Positions 44,978 through 54,127 of a stretch of DNA of 64,000 nucleotides are shown in pieces. The DNA is from Neorhizobium sp. SHOUNA12A. Its GTDB lineage: Bacteria > Pseudomonadota > Alphaproteobacteria > Rhizobiales > Rhizobiaceae. The translations under genes and the position numbers were made by a program. The notes under the pieces are model-generated. The model saw only the letters and a program-made list of their open reading frames with translations, was not told the origin of the DNA and made no database searches. The stretch lies in assembly GCF_023006505.1 (NCBI RefSeq), contig NZ_JALBGV010000022.1:1-64000 (forward strand), written 5' to 3'. Position 1 is the first letter of the stretch. Each line of letters starts with the position of its first letter.

Positions 44978-46138
44978 TCACTCCTGGTCCAGGAAAATGC
45001 GATCGCCGTTGTCGATGTCGAACCACAGGACATCGTCCGCCTGATAATCCAGCGAACACAGTTCACCGATCTTGATCTTCGGGTTGCCCGAGACCCGGAC
45101 GAAAACGAGGTCGTGTTCCAGCAATCGCTGGTCCTTGTTCTCCTCGCCGGTCATCAGGCGGCAACCGATCACCGTCTCCGCACCGAGGCGCTCGACGACA
45201 GCCACCTGGGCCGGCAGCCGCCCTTCCCCGGCCGGATGAAGGGTGAGCTTTTCGGGCCTGACCCCGAATGTCAGCTCCCGTCTCGGAGGGAGCGGCGCTG
45301 CGTGTTCGACCGCAAGCCTGCCCGAAAGCTGGAGCGCGTTGTTTCTGACCGAAGCCGGAATGAGGTTCATCGGGGGCGACCCCACGAAACGCGCGACAAA
45401 GGTGTTGGCGGGATGATCATAGATCTCGTCAGGCGTATCGACCTGCTGGACGATGCCTTTGTTCATCACGATGATGCGCGTCGCCATGGTCATGGCTTCG
45501 ACCTGGTCGTGCGTCACGTAGACGAAGGTCTTGCCGACCTTGTGATGCAGAGCCGAGATTTCCGAACGCATCTGCGTGCGCAGCTTGGCATCCAGGTTGG
45601 AAAGCGGCTCATCGAGCAGGTAGAGGGCGGGGTTGCGCACCAGCGCGCGGGCAAGCGCGACGCGCTGCCTCTGCCCGCCCGAGAGGCTCGCCGGGCGTCT
45701 GTCGAGCAGAGGCTCGAGCTCGAGCTGACGGGCGATACTGAGGGTCCGCTCGGCGATATCCGCCCGCTTCATCAGCCTGTGGCGGGCGACGATGTTGACG
45801 ATCGGCAGATGATACCACTTGCGAAACGCATCCATGATCAGCGGAAACGCGATATTCTCGCGAACCGTCATATGCGGGTAGAGCGCATAGGTCTGGAAAA
45901 CGAAGGCGACGCCGCGCTGTTTGGGCTCCCAATCGTTGGCGACGGACCCGTCGAACAGCAGGTCCCCGGAGGTAATGTCGCTGAGGCCCGCGATCATGCG
46001 AAGCAGCGTCGATTTTCCGCAGCCGGAGGGGCCGAGCAGGACCAGAAATTCGCCGTCATGGATGTCGGCGCTGAAGGCGTCGATCACGGTGTTGTCGCCA
46101 AAGGTCTTGGAGACATTTTTGAAGGTCAAGGCGGGCAT
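44978..46138 (-). CDS. MalK/UgpC-type ABC transporter ATP-binding protein
   Basis: ATPase of a carbohydrate-type importer, 386 residues. It has Walker A (GPSGCGKST), Q-loop (VFQTYALYPHMTV), signature LSGGQRQRVAL, Walker B (LYLLDEPLSNLDAKLR), VTHDQVEAMTMA and a C-terminal TOBE regulatory domain (LTFGVRPEKLTLHP). Unusually there is an insertion between Q-loop and signature (FRKWYHLPIVNIVARHRL near residues 105-122) not seen in standard MalK. It follows the MalG-like gene by 3 bp. Confidence 0.92.
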   Translation of the reverse strand: MPALTFKNVSKTFGDNTVIDAFSADIHDGEFLVLLGPSGCGKSTLLRMIAGLSDITSGDLLFDGSVANDWEPKQRGVAFVFQTYALYPHMTVRENIAFPLIMDAFRKWYHLPIVNIVARHRLMKRADIAERTLSIARQLELEPLLDRRPASLSGGQRQRVALARALVRNPALYLLDEPLSNLDAKLRTQMRSEISALHHKVGKTFVYVTHDQVEAMTMATRIIVMNKGIVQQVDTPDEIYDHPANTFVARFVGSPPMNLIPASVRNNALQLSGRLAVEHAAPLPPRRELTFGVRPEKLTLHPAGEGRLPAQVAVVERLGAETVIGCRLMTGEENKDQRLLEHDLVFVRVSGNPKIKIGELCSLDYQADDVLWFDIDNGDRIFLDQE

Positions 46139-46141
46139 GGA

Positions 46142-46978
46142 TTATCCCTTCACGGCGCCAGCCGTCAAACCGGCTACGATCTTGCGCTGGATAAGAAGAA
46201 AAAAGACGATGGCAGGAAGGCTGAACACGAGGGCTGCGCCAAGCACGGCCGACATCGGCGTTTCATACTGCCCAACGAAGGAGGCGAGCCCGACGCTTGC
46301 CGGCCACAAGGAATTGTCCATCAGGAAGGTCGAGGCGAACAGGAACTCGTTCCAGCCGGCAAAGAAGGCCACCACGGCCGCCGCCGCGATGCTCGGCATG
46401 ATCAGCGGCAGAATGATCATGGTGAGCACGCTGAACCGCGGGCAATTGTCGATGATCGCGGACTCCTCGATCTCGTAGGGCACCGCATCCATCGCGCCCT
46501 TCAGGACGAAACACGCGACGGGCAGCGAGAAGCCGACATTGGCGAGGATCAGACCCGTCAGGCTGTTCAACAGGCCGAAGGTGATGAACATCGCATAGAG
46601 CGGCACCAGGATCAGTGCTTCGGGAACGACCTGGGTCATGAACAGCAGAAAGCCGACCAGGCCACGCCCATGGAACTTGAAACGGCTGAGCGCATAGCCG
46701 GCAAGCGCGCCGAGTGTCAGGCTCAGAATGGTGCCGCCTGAGGCAATCAGCAGCGTGTTGAACAGCCAGCGGCCGATCGGAACATTGCCGAGCTCGGTTA
46801 CCAGATCCGGCAAATGCTGCAGCTGCGGCCAGGCGACCTGGCCGGTTCCGTAAAGCTGGGAATTGACGTTGAGCGCGGTGGCTGCCATCCAGTAGACCGG
46901 GAAGCCGGCGAGCACGACCAGAACTCCGATCAGCGTATATCGCAGCGCCTTCATGGCGAGTTTTCGGGGTGTCATCAT
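46142..46978 (-). CDS. MalG-type carbohydrate ABC transporter permease
   Basis: Inner-membrane permease of 278 residues with six helices. Features: an N-terminal helix, LGALAGYALSRFKFHGRG, FMTQVVPEALILVPLY, the EAA loop MDAVPYEIEESAIIDNC and the C-terminal VAGLTAGAVKG shared with the remnant at 8918-8988. The start overlaps the MalF-like stop by 4 bp. Works as a heterodimer with that protein. Confidence 0.92.
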   Translation of the reverse strand: MMTPRKLAMKALRYTLIGVLVVLAGFPVYWMAATALNVNSQLYGTGQVAWPQLQHLPDLVTELGNVPIGRWLFNTLLIASGGTILSLTLGALAGYALSRFKFHGRGLVGFLLFMTQVVPEALILVPLYAMFITFGLLNSLTGLILANVGFSLPVACFVLKGAMDAVPYEIEESAIIDNCPRFSVLTMIILPLIMPSIAAAAVVAFFAGWNEFLFASTFLMDNSLWPASVGLASFVGQYETPMSAVLGAALVFSLPAIVFFLLIQRKIVAGLTAGAVKG

Positions 46979-47880
46979 CGCGACATCCTCTTCATGCGGC
47001 GTTGTTCGACAGTGTAGTGGACGGCTGCCACCATCAGCGCCAGTGCGAGACCGACCGCGCCGTAAGCGCTGGCCATTCCCAGTTCATGGCCTTCGAACGC
47101 GGTCTGGCGGAGCTTGACGACGAGGGTGCTGGTCGAACCAAGCGGGCCGCCCCCGGTTAAAAGGTAGATGATGTCGAAGCGACGAATGGACCAGACGGCA
47201 ACCAGAAGGGCTGCGAGCTGGATCGAGGGACGGATATGCGGCAGCGTCACTGCTCGGAAGGTGCTGATCCCATCGGCGCCATCGATCCTGGCGGCTTCGC
47301 GCACCTCCTGCGGCACCGATTGGAGGGCTGCCAGCACAACCAGCATCACAAATGGTGCGACCTGCCAGACTGTGACGGCAAGAACCGAGCCGAGCGCATA
47401 GTCCGTGCTGGTCAGCCACGAGAAGCGGCCGATGCCGAGGAGCTCGGTCATGCGATTGAAGACGCCCGACCGTTCGTTATACATCCACAACCAGATCAGC
47501 GAGGCAGCCACCCCGGGCACGGCCCAGCCGAACAGCAGGATTGCACGGACGACCGCCCGCCCCTTGAAGGGACGATCGATGGCAAGTGCGGCCACAACGC
47601 CGAGAGCGATGCCGATAAGGACGGTCAGGACCGTATAAACCAGAGTTGCTTTCAGGGAGACATAGAAGGCTGGATCTTCGATCAGCCGTTCATAATTGCC
47701 GAGGCCGATGAACCGGCCTCGGTTGGGATTGACGATCCGGGTGTTGGTCAGGCTCATGTACATCTGCCGCGACAGCGGCCAGAACATGAAGACCACCAAA
47801 TAGATCATGGGCGGAAGGATGAAGGCATAGGGCAACAATTTGACCAGGCCGCTCCTGTTTTTCAGGCCATTCGCGCTCAC
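46975..47880 (-). CDS. MalF-type carbohydrate ABC transporter permease
   Basis: Inner-membrane permease of 301 residues. The GTG at 47880 has GGGAG about 7 bases upstream and is preferred over the upstream frame, which overlaps the binding-protein gene. Visible features are an N-terminal helix (AFILPPMIYLVVFMFWPL), FIGLGNYERLIED, the helical core and the EAA loop EVREAARIDGADGISTFRAV. The usual long MalF periplasmic insertion is absent, as in UgpA-type permeases. Confidence 0.92.
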   Translation of the reverse strand: MSANGLKNRSGLVKLLPYAFILPPMIYLVVFMFWPLSRQMYMSLTNTRIVNPNRGRFIGLGNYERLIEDPAFYVSLKATLVYTVLTVLIGIALGVVAALAIDRPFKGRAVVRAILLFGWAVPGVAASLIWLWMYNERSGVFNRMTELLGIGRFSWLTSTDYALGSVLAVTVWQVAPFVMLVVLAALQSVPQEVREAARIDGADGISTFRAVTLPHIRPSIQLAALLVAVWSIRRFDIIYLLTGGGPLGSTSTLVVKLRQTAFEGHELGMASAYGAVGLALALMVAAVHYTVEQRRMKRMSR

Positions 47881-47908
47881 ATCAGTCTCCCTTCTTGATG
47901 CGACGGTC

Positions 47909-49168
47909 TCAGAACTGCTTGTCGATGGCCGACTGAGCTTCGGCGAGCGCCGTCTTCGGATCGGCATTCGCAAGGATGACCTTTTCGACGGCCTGCATCA
48001 CGAAACGCATGATTTGTGCCGTTTCGACTTCATATCCCTTGATCAGCGTGCTGCGGGAGGTTTCCGCGAGCTTGACGAAGGTCGGCGCCCAAGGGTTGGC
48101 CTTGGAGTAGGCGTCGCTGACAGGTACGTCGGTTGCAAGCGCATCCGGACCTGATGCGTCACGCAGAGCCTGCTGGCCAACGGAGCCGACCAGCCACTTG
48201 ACGAAGGCGATCGCTTCCTTCTGGTGTTTGCCGTGCGAGCTCACGCCGACGAAGATCTGCTGATGCGCGCCGGGGTTCTTGAACGGCATAGGAGCGGCAT
48301 AAAGATCGCCGGACTGAAGGGCGCCGCCGGAGGCGATATTGAGCGTGCCGCCGGAATTGTCGATCGAGAAGGCCGCGTGTTTTTCCTTAAAGCGCGTGCG
48401 CTGCGTCGGAAAACTGTCGCCGATCGGCATGATGCCGGCGTCGTAAGTCTTCTTGAAAGCCGTGATGGCGGCGACGGCTTCCGGAGTATTGATCGTCAGC
48501 TTGCCGTTTGCATCGACCCAGTTGACGCCGTAGCCGTAGGCCCAACTCTGGAAATCCATGAACCAGCCCGAAAAGTCGTTGATCTGGTGGCGGGCGGTAA
48601 AGCCGATGACGCCCGGAGTTGCAGCTGATGCAGCCTTGGCGGAGGCAATCAGTTCATCCACCGTCGTCGGCACCTTCGCATTGGCGGCATCGATCAGCGG
48701 CTTGTTATAGATCAGGGCGTAAACGGCGCGCTGCCAGGCGACGCCCAGGCGCTTGCCGTCGATCACCCCGTTTTCATTACTCTTGTTCAGTTTGGCGCCG
48801 TCGGCCGCAGCCGAGAGATCGACGAGGAAACCGGCATCTGCAATCGCGTAGAATAGGCCTTCCTGCATCATCGCTACATCCGGCCCCTGGCCTGCACCCA
48901 TTTCCGTCGTCAGCTTGTCGGCGAATTCTGCGGACGGAATGGCTTCCTGTTCGAGCGTGACGTTCGGATTGGTTTCCTGGTATTTGGTGACCGCTGCCCA
49001 GAGGTTCTTGCCGCGCAACGCATCAAGCCATTGGGAATTGGCCAGTTTCAGCGTGACCTTCTCGCTCGATTGAGCATGAGTTTCGCCTGCACCGAGCCCG
49101 ACGGTCAATGCAAGCGCCGCAACGGCTGCCGTAGCCAACAGCTTTCGGCGACGAATCCTATCAAACAT
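47909..49168 (-). CDS. Extracellular sugar-type solute-binding protein, family 1
   Basis: Periplasmic receptor of 419 residues with a signal peptide (RRRKLLATAAVAALALTVG, cleavage near THAQ). Family 1 landmarks: the N-lobe KLANSQWLDALRGKNL, MGAGQGPDVAMMQEG, LGVAWQRAVYALIYNKPL and FTARHQINDFSGW. GGAGA precedes the ATG at 49168. It is followed by MalF, MalG and MalK-like genes, then the THI5-like and racemase genes. Sugar or sugar-acid ligand is the default for the family, though the racemase and peptidase neighbours hint at an amino-acid derivative. Confidence 0.9.
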   Translation of the reverse strand: MFDRIRRRKLLATAAVAALALTVGLGAGETHAQSSEKVTLKLANSQWLDALRGKNLWAAVTKYQETNPNVTLEQEAIPSAEFADKLTTEMGAGQGPDVAMMQEGLFYAIADAGFLVDLSAAADGAKLNKSNENGVIDGKRLGVAWQRAVYALIYNKPLIDAANAKVPTTVDELIASAKAASAATPGVIGFTARHQINDFSGWFMDFQSWAYGYGVNWVDANGKLTINTPEAVAAITAFKKTYDAGIMPIGDSFPTQRTRFKEKHAAFSIDNSGGTLNIASGGALQSGDLYAAPMPFKNPGAHQQIFVGVSSHGKHQKEAIAFVKWLVGSVGQQALRDASGPDALATDVPVSDAYSKANPWAPTFVKLAETSRSTLIKGYEVETAQIMRFVMQAVEKVILANADPKTALAEAQSAIDKQF

Positions 49169-49241
49169 GTCTGTTCTCCATCTGGGTTTCTTATTTGGCG
49201 GTTTCTTATTGGTAGTTGGCATTCACGGATCAGGCAGTGCG

Positions 49242-50690
49242 TCAGGCGTCCGCTTTCACACGATGCACTGCAAGCGGTGTATGGTGGCTGAGGTTTTCGG
49301 CACCCTTATCAGTGACGAGATAGCAGTCGCCGACGTTGCAGCCGGCGACCTCGGGCTCGAGCCATTGCGAGTGGAGGACAAAGGTCATGCCTTCTTCGAG
49401 CTTGTCGTGGTTGTTCGATTGGATGTTGTAATTGTTGAACTTCACCATCGAAACCGAATGTCCGACATTGGGATTGTGAGGACCTGATGTCGCCGGATAG
49501 ACATGCATCAGCTTGCGGCCCTGGCGCTCCCAATCTTCATCCACGACATGCTTGCGCGGGATCAGACGCGGCTTGCCATCGTCTTCGGACACCCAGTTGT
49601 AAGGCATTGTCCGGCTGTCATGGGACGAAAGGTAGCCGCGGGCGATGTAGGGTTCGAAGGAAGCGTTGGCGAGATCGGAAATGATCGCGCCGGGCTTGAT
49701 CAGCGCTGCCGCTTTCTGAACACCTTCGGTGCACATCTGCAGCACGTCTTCCTGCTTGTCGGTAATGTCGCCGACCGCGATCATGCGGGCGATCTGGGCC
49801 GTGTAGCCCTGATAGATCACCGCCGAAATATAGAGATTGATGATGTCGCCACTGCGCACCACGTGGCCGTAGGGCTTGCCGCAATGGGTGCCGTATTGGT
49901 TGATGCCGATCTGGTAGCCGTCGCCACTTTCGCCGCCTCGCGCCATCTGGGCATAGGTGAAGGCGGCGTAGATTTCATAATCGGTCACGCCGGGTTTTAC
50001 GACGTGGTATGCGGCCTCTATGCCGATACTAGCCAGCTGTGCCGCGGCCCGCACCACCGCTTGCTCACGCTTCGAACGCACCTTCTGCATGCGATCGATG
50101 ATCGAGCTTGCCTGCACGAACGAACTCTTTGGCAGACGCTTGCCGAGGCCGTTCCAGTAGCTGGCGGAGGTCGCGTCGCCGATCAGGCCGATCTGAGCCG
50201 ACCCGAAGCCCTCGCGCTCCAGGAAGGAGCCCACGGCTTCGACGACCTTGTCGACGGTCCTGCCCGGGCGATTATAGGTTTCGCGGCCCCAGGTACCGAC
50301 CTGCCAGATGTCTTCGACCAGGACCGCCTCGCCCGCCGGCGGCAGTAGGACGGAACTGCTGAAGATGGAAAACAGCGTCAGCGGCTTGTCTTCGTCGGTC
50401 GGGACCACCAGCACGCCTTCGCGTGCCCAGTCGCACATATAGCGAAGGTATGAGTTGGAAACGCGGTAGGAGCCGATGGAATCCGCATGAACAAGCATGA
50501 CATCATGCCCTGCGACGGTCGCCTCGCGCCGAATGCGGCGCAGCCTGTCGACGAATTCGCTTTCGGGGAGCGGACCGACCGGCTCGAACTCGAAACTGGG
50601 GCTGAAACCGTCCAACATGCGCTCGAAACGCACATCACCGTGCTGAAAGGGGTGGTTAGGACGAGTTTGGGCGATCATAGGGCGTCTCAT
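49242..50690 (-). CDS. M24-family metallopeptidase-like protein (Xaa-Pro peptidase / creatinase type)
   Basis: Cytoplasmic protein of 482 residues with a creatinase-type N-domain and a C-terminal pita-bread M24 domain (about residues 205-470): MQKVRSKREQAVVRAA, IGINQYGTHCGKPYGHVVRSGD, VGHSVSM and GMTFVLHSQWLEPEVAG. Relatives include prolidases, aminopeptidase P, creatinase and ectoine hydrolase, all of which split C-N bonds. Of the five classical metal ligands some positions look non-standard (IINLYISAV where DxxxxxxxD metal ligands are expected), so activity on peptides is uncertain. It is the first gene of the operon with the sugar-type transporter. Confidence 0.83.
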   Translation of the reverse strand: MRRPMIAQTRPNHPFQHGDVRFERMLDGFSPSFEFEPVGPLPESEFVDRLRRIRREATVAGHDVMLVHADSIGSYRVSNSYLRYMCDWAREGVLVVPTDEDKPLTLFSIFSSSVLLPPAGEAVLVEDIWQVGTWGRETYNRPGRTVDKVVEAVGSFLEREGFGSAQIGLIGDATSASYWNGLGKRLPKSSFVQASSIIDRMQKVRSKREQAVVRAAAQLASIGIEAAYHVVKPGVTDYEIYAAFTYAQMARGGESGDGYQIGINQYGTHCGKPYGHVVRSGDIINLYISAVIYQGYTAQIARMIAVGDITDKQEDVLQMCTEGVQKAAALIKPGAIISDLANASFEPYIARGYLSSHDSRTMPYNWVSEDDGKPRLIPRKHVVDEDWERQGRKLMHVYPATSGPHNPNVGHSVSMVKFNNYNIQSNNHDKLEEGMTFVLHSQWLEPEVAGCNVGDCYLVTDKGAENLSHHTPLAVHRVKADA

Positions 50691-50713
50691 TTAGCGGATA
50701 CTGATGAGACTAG

Positions 50714-50719
50714 ATTATA
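50714..50719 (-). promoter_or_regulatory. Candidate -10 box for the M24/ABC operon
   Basis: A perfect TATAAT on the minus strand lies 24 bases before the ATG at 50690 in an AT-rich stretch. No matching -35 is found at 16-18 bases, so an activator may be needed. The implied leader is very short, which fits the lack of a clear ribosome-binding site. Confidence 0.4.
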
Positions 50720-51265
50720 TCTGAAAATTAATTTGCATAGCCCGGCGAATGTTCATTTGTCGAGCGAACTGCTGTAAAAACAGGCATTTGAAAAAATGGC
50801 GCAGATTCCCGCTCGAAATGATTCAACCGGGAACGTTGGATGCGTTCCATTTCTCATTGGTAATCGGGAAGTTAAACGACCTTCTGGCTTGAGACGAGGG
50901 CAAAAAAAGCACCCCTAATCATGGAAAATCGGCACTCGCGGTTGGTACGGGCGCCTATAGTTTGGCCACGCGCCAGATCGCTTTCCGCGTAAGCAAGACA
51001 GGGAATGTGAAAAAAAAGTTTCTCTTACCTGAGTGGCCCCTAGGTAGCAGCAGTCAAGGTCAGGATAAAATTCACGATGCGCCAGCACTCATATAGCTGT
51101 AGGTCTTGAACGGAACCGAACCGTAGACCCGATAGATTAAGCACCAGGGGGTTCACCTCTACCAAGTCGATTGGCGGGACTTTTCCCGGAAGCCTGACCG
51201 CCTTAGATGGCTCGCCGACAAGTCCGTTAAAAGGCTTGCGCGCCCGCCGATCGCGGGAAATAGTT
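50720..51265. other. Intergenic stretch between the M24 operon and the siderophore operon
   Basis: About 545 bases without a credible gene. The left part should hold the promoter of the M24 operon, and the right part the 3' end of the siderophore transcript. Only a weak 5-bp stem (CCCGC/GCGGG near 51249-51263) is seen, not a convincing terminator. Confidence 0.4.
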
Positions 51266-53233
51266 CTAGCGCCTCCTGCTCAACAAAAACATCAAGCAAG
51301 GAGCGCCTATGAGGGCTGACACGAGCCCGGCCGGGATCTGGTAGGGCGCTACGATGGTACGGCCGACGAAATCTGCCGCAACCATGAGTCCGCCGCCGAT
51401 CAGCGCAGCGCCGGTCATCTGTGGAAGGGCGCGCGTCAAGCCGGCCTCCCGCGCAAGATGTGGCCCCATGAGTCCCACGAAGGATAGGGGGCCAACCGTC
51501 AACGTTGCGGCTGCGGTCATAAGTCCAGAAAGCCCAAACAGCGCCAGCCTTGATCTGGCCAACGGCATACCGACCGCAGCCGCAGGGGCTGGTCCGAGCG
51601 GCAGGATGTCAAGCCAACGGCGCGCTGCCAGAGCAACGGCAATCAGTGCGGCTGCTATTGCTGCTTCCGCCGTGGTTATCGGGCCGTCGACCAGATAGGT
51701 CGAGCCGCTCATCCATCGCATGAGCAGAACTGCCCTTGGATCTCCCGTCGAACTTAAGACGCCGACAATTGCATCGACCATCGCACTGAGCGCGATGCCG
51801 GCCAACAAGACCCGTTCCGGGGCGAAGGTGGAGCGCCGTGAACTCAGAAGAATGACCGTGAGAACCGAGATGGCGCCGCCGACCGCAAAGGCAAACTGGC
51901 CGGAAAACCCCGGTGCGATGGCAAAAAGCGCGATAGCAACGCCGAAGGTAGCGCCGGCGCTGATTCCGAGAACTTCGGGGCTTGCCATCTCGTTGCCGGT
52001 CAATCTCTGGAGGATCGAACCCGCGACGGCAAGCATCGCGCCGGATGCGAGCGCAGCAAAGACCTTCGGGGCGCGGATCGCAAGGATCTCATCGAGGAAT
52101 TCGCCGGAAAGGACAGTCCAGCCGCCGCCAGGCCCACGTCCGACAAAAAGGCCGACAATCACGAGAACCAGAACACTTACGGCAGCAATGGCGACGGGGA
52201 CTTTTGTGTTCCATGTGGGCGGGTGCCGCCGCGCCGCCGGCGGCTGCATCCTGTGCCGGATCTTCAATCGCGGCAGTAGCGCCAGGAGCAGCGGCGAACC
52301 GAAGATGGCAGTGACTGCACCAGTCGGCAGGAAATCGCCAAAGCCGCCCGCCGCGAGTTGGAGCACGGAGTCGGCAAGAAAGAGCAGTCCCGCGCCGATC
52401 AACGGAGACCAGAAGATCAACTGGACCGGCCGACGCGCTCCGGAGAGCCGCGCAAGCGTCGGTGCGACCAGCCCGATGAAGCCTATGACGCCGACAGCAC
52501 TGGTGACGAAGGCGGCAAGCGCCACCGCACAGGCGACGACCACGATGCGAAGGCGAGCGAGCCTCACTCCGAGCGCGGCCGAACTGCTCTCCCCCAGATC
52601 GAGCAGCGACAGCGGCCTGATCACCAGCGCGCAGATGATGGCGACGGTGCCCACTTTCCAGATGAGCGACAGGGGAATGACCCAGCTCTGCTGCGCCAAC
52701 GAACCGGCCCCCCAGATGAACAGGCTCGCCAGGTAGCGCTGGTTCAGGTAGGTCAGGATAGCCGACAGGCCCCCGCACCAGAGGCTCAGCACAAGGCCCG
52801 AGAGGACAAGCGAATAGGGTGAGAAGCCGCGTCTCGCGCCAAAGCCGACGACGATCGCAGCGGCGGCACTGCTCCCGAGAAGAGCGACAATGTCGCGGCC
52901 GGCCCCAAGCAGGCTGGGAATAAAAAGCGAGACGACAACCAGTGCGAGATTGGCTCCGGCTGACACGCCGAGCGTCGTTGGGTCGGCCAGCGGGTTTCGC
53001 AGGACCTGCTGGAACAAGGCGCCGGACAACGCGAACGCGGCACCGGCAACCAATGCCGTGGCTAGCCGTGGCAACGTCGAATAATAGAGCATCATGCGCT
53101 GGATGTCGGTGCCCTGCCCGGCCGATCCTGAGAGCACCGGTCCTGCGAGAAGCCAGAATGCCATGCAGCCGGCGCAGAGCAGGACGAGAGACACGAGCGC
53201 CGGCCCGAGATTTTCGCGGTGAATTGCCTTCAT
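51266..53233 (-). CDS. FhuB-type double-length iron-siderophore ABC permease (FecCD family)
   Basis: Inner-membrane permease of 655 residues made of two tandem FecCD domains (about 1-320 and 335-655), as in FhuB. Each half repeats the family pattern: RLATALVAGAAFALSGALFQ with NPLADPTTLGVSAGA in the first, KVFAALASGAMLAVAGSILQ with NEMASPEVLGISAGA in the second. Each half also has a VGFIGLVAPxLAR-type motif. The ATG at 53233 overlaps the binding-protein stop by 4 bp. Both halves together replace a permease dimer. Last gene of the siderophore operon. Confidence 0.92.
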   Translation of the reverse strand: MKAIHRENLGPALVSLVLLCAGCMAFWLLAGPVLSGSAGQGTDIQRMMLYYSTLPRLATALVAGAAFALSGALFQQVLRNPLADPTTLGVSAGANLALVVVSLFIPSLLGAGRDIVALLGSSAAAAIVVGFGARRGFSPYSLVLSGLVLSLWCGGLSAILTYLNQRYLASLFIWGAGSLAQQSWVIPLSLIWKVGTVAIICALVIRPLSLLDLGESSSAALGVRLARLRIVVVACAVALAAFVTSAVGVIGFIGLVAPTLARLSGARRPVQLIFWSPLIGAGLLFLADSVLQLAAGGFGDFLPTGAVTAIFGSPLLLALLPRLKIRHRMQPPAARRHPPTWNTKVPVAIAAVSVLVLVIVGLFVGRGPGGGWTVLSGEFLDEILAIRAPKVFAALASGAMLAVAGSILQRLTGNEMASPEVLGISAGATFGVAIALFAIAPGFSGQFAFAVGGAISVLTVILLSSRRSTFAPERVLLAGIALSAMVDAIVGVLSSTGDPRAVLLMRWMSGSTYLVDGPITTAEAAIAAALIAVALAARRWLDILPLGPAPAAAVGMPLARSRLALFGLSGLMTAAATLTVGPLSFVGLMGPHLAREAGLTRALPQMTGAALIGGGLMVAADFVGRTIVAPYQIPAGLVSALIGAPCLMFLLSRRR

Positions 53234-54114
53234 GCGTCTTGTTCCAGAACGTCGGTCACCAGGCCGGCGAAACGCATAGCCTCGTTGACCATGCCGAACA
53301 TCAGTGCCGGCGGAACGACTGATAAATGGCCCGGCCGGGAAAACGGAAGCGCCTGCCACAATGGACTTTGCACGAGTTTTGGCAACACATCGGGCGGAAC
53401 GGGATCGAAGGCGATCAGCCGGGCGTCCGGATCGGTGATAACGGACAATTCTTCGATGCCAATAGTCTCAAAGCCCCAATAGTTCGATTGCCGCGTCCAG
53501 GCATTACGCACGCCAATACGCTCAAGCGCATTGTGAAACAGGCCGGGGGCTGAATAGACGCGAGCGTGGCGGGCATCCATAAAGCTCACCAGCACAACTG
53601 GCGGAACAGTCCGGCCGGCAAGCCGTCGGCGGCATCTGTCAAAGAATGCGTCCGATCGCGCCAGGAAAAGCTCCGCCTCGCTTTCACGGCCGAGTTCGGC
53701 AGCCAGTTTGCGCGTCGCTACCATTGCCGCCGGGAGGATCGGGCCAGTGTCGGGCGTGAAGATCTCAAGCCGCAAAATCTTCGCAATCGGCTGGAGCCTG
53801 GGCAAAAGCTCGTCGAGATAAGGCGTCGTCAGAATAATGTCCGGCTTCAGCTGTATCAGGACCTCGAAATCGACTTCATTAGAACTGCCGATATCGACGA
53901 CCGATTGCGGCATCGCGGGCTCGACCACCCATTTGCCCCAGTCGGCAAGGTCGGATATTCCGACTGGGGGCAATCCAAGCGACAGGAGCGTGGACGACAG
54001 CCCGTAGTCGAGGCTGACCACCCTTTGCCTGGCGACTTCGGCCCACAATGGCTTCGGCATCGACACGGCTGCGGCCGCGGCATAGTGCAGAAGTGAACGC
54101 CTTGAAATCTTCAT
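53230..54114 (-). CDS. FhuD-like iron-siderophore solute-binding protein
   Basis: Periplasmic receptor, 294 residues, of the class III helical-backbone type. The N-terminus MKISRRSLLHYAAAAAVSM carries a twin-arginine export motif (SRRSLL). Other features: RVVSLDYGLSSTLLSLGLPPVG, the segment FEVLIQLKPDIILTTPY, and SNYWGFETIGIEEL. I choose the ATG at 54114 because it begins the Tat signal; starts up to 10 codons earlier are possible. Together with an FhuB-type double permease, a hydroxamate siderophore such as ferrichrome is the likely ligand. Confidence 0.9.
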   Translation of the reverse strand: MKISRRSLLHYAAAAAVSMPKPLWAEVARQRVVSLDYGLSSTLLSLGLPPVGISDLADWGKWVVEPAMPQSVVDIGSSNEVDFEVLIQLKPDIILTTPYLDELLPRLQPIAKILRLEIFTPDTGPILPAAMVATRKLAAELGRESEAELFLARSDAFFDRCRRRLAGRTVPPVVLVSFMDARHARVYSAPGLFHNALERIGVRNAWTRQSNYWGFETIGIEELSVITDPDARLIAFDPVPPDVLPKLVQSPLWQALPFSRPGHLSVVPPALMFGMVNEAMRFAGLVTDVLEQDA

Positions 54115-54127
54115 CCCCGAACAGGCC

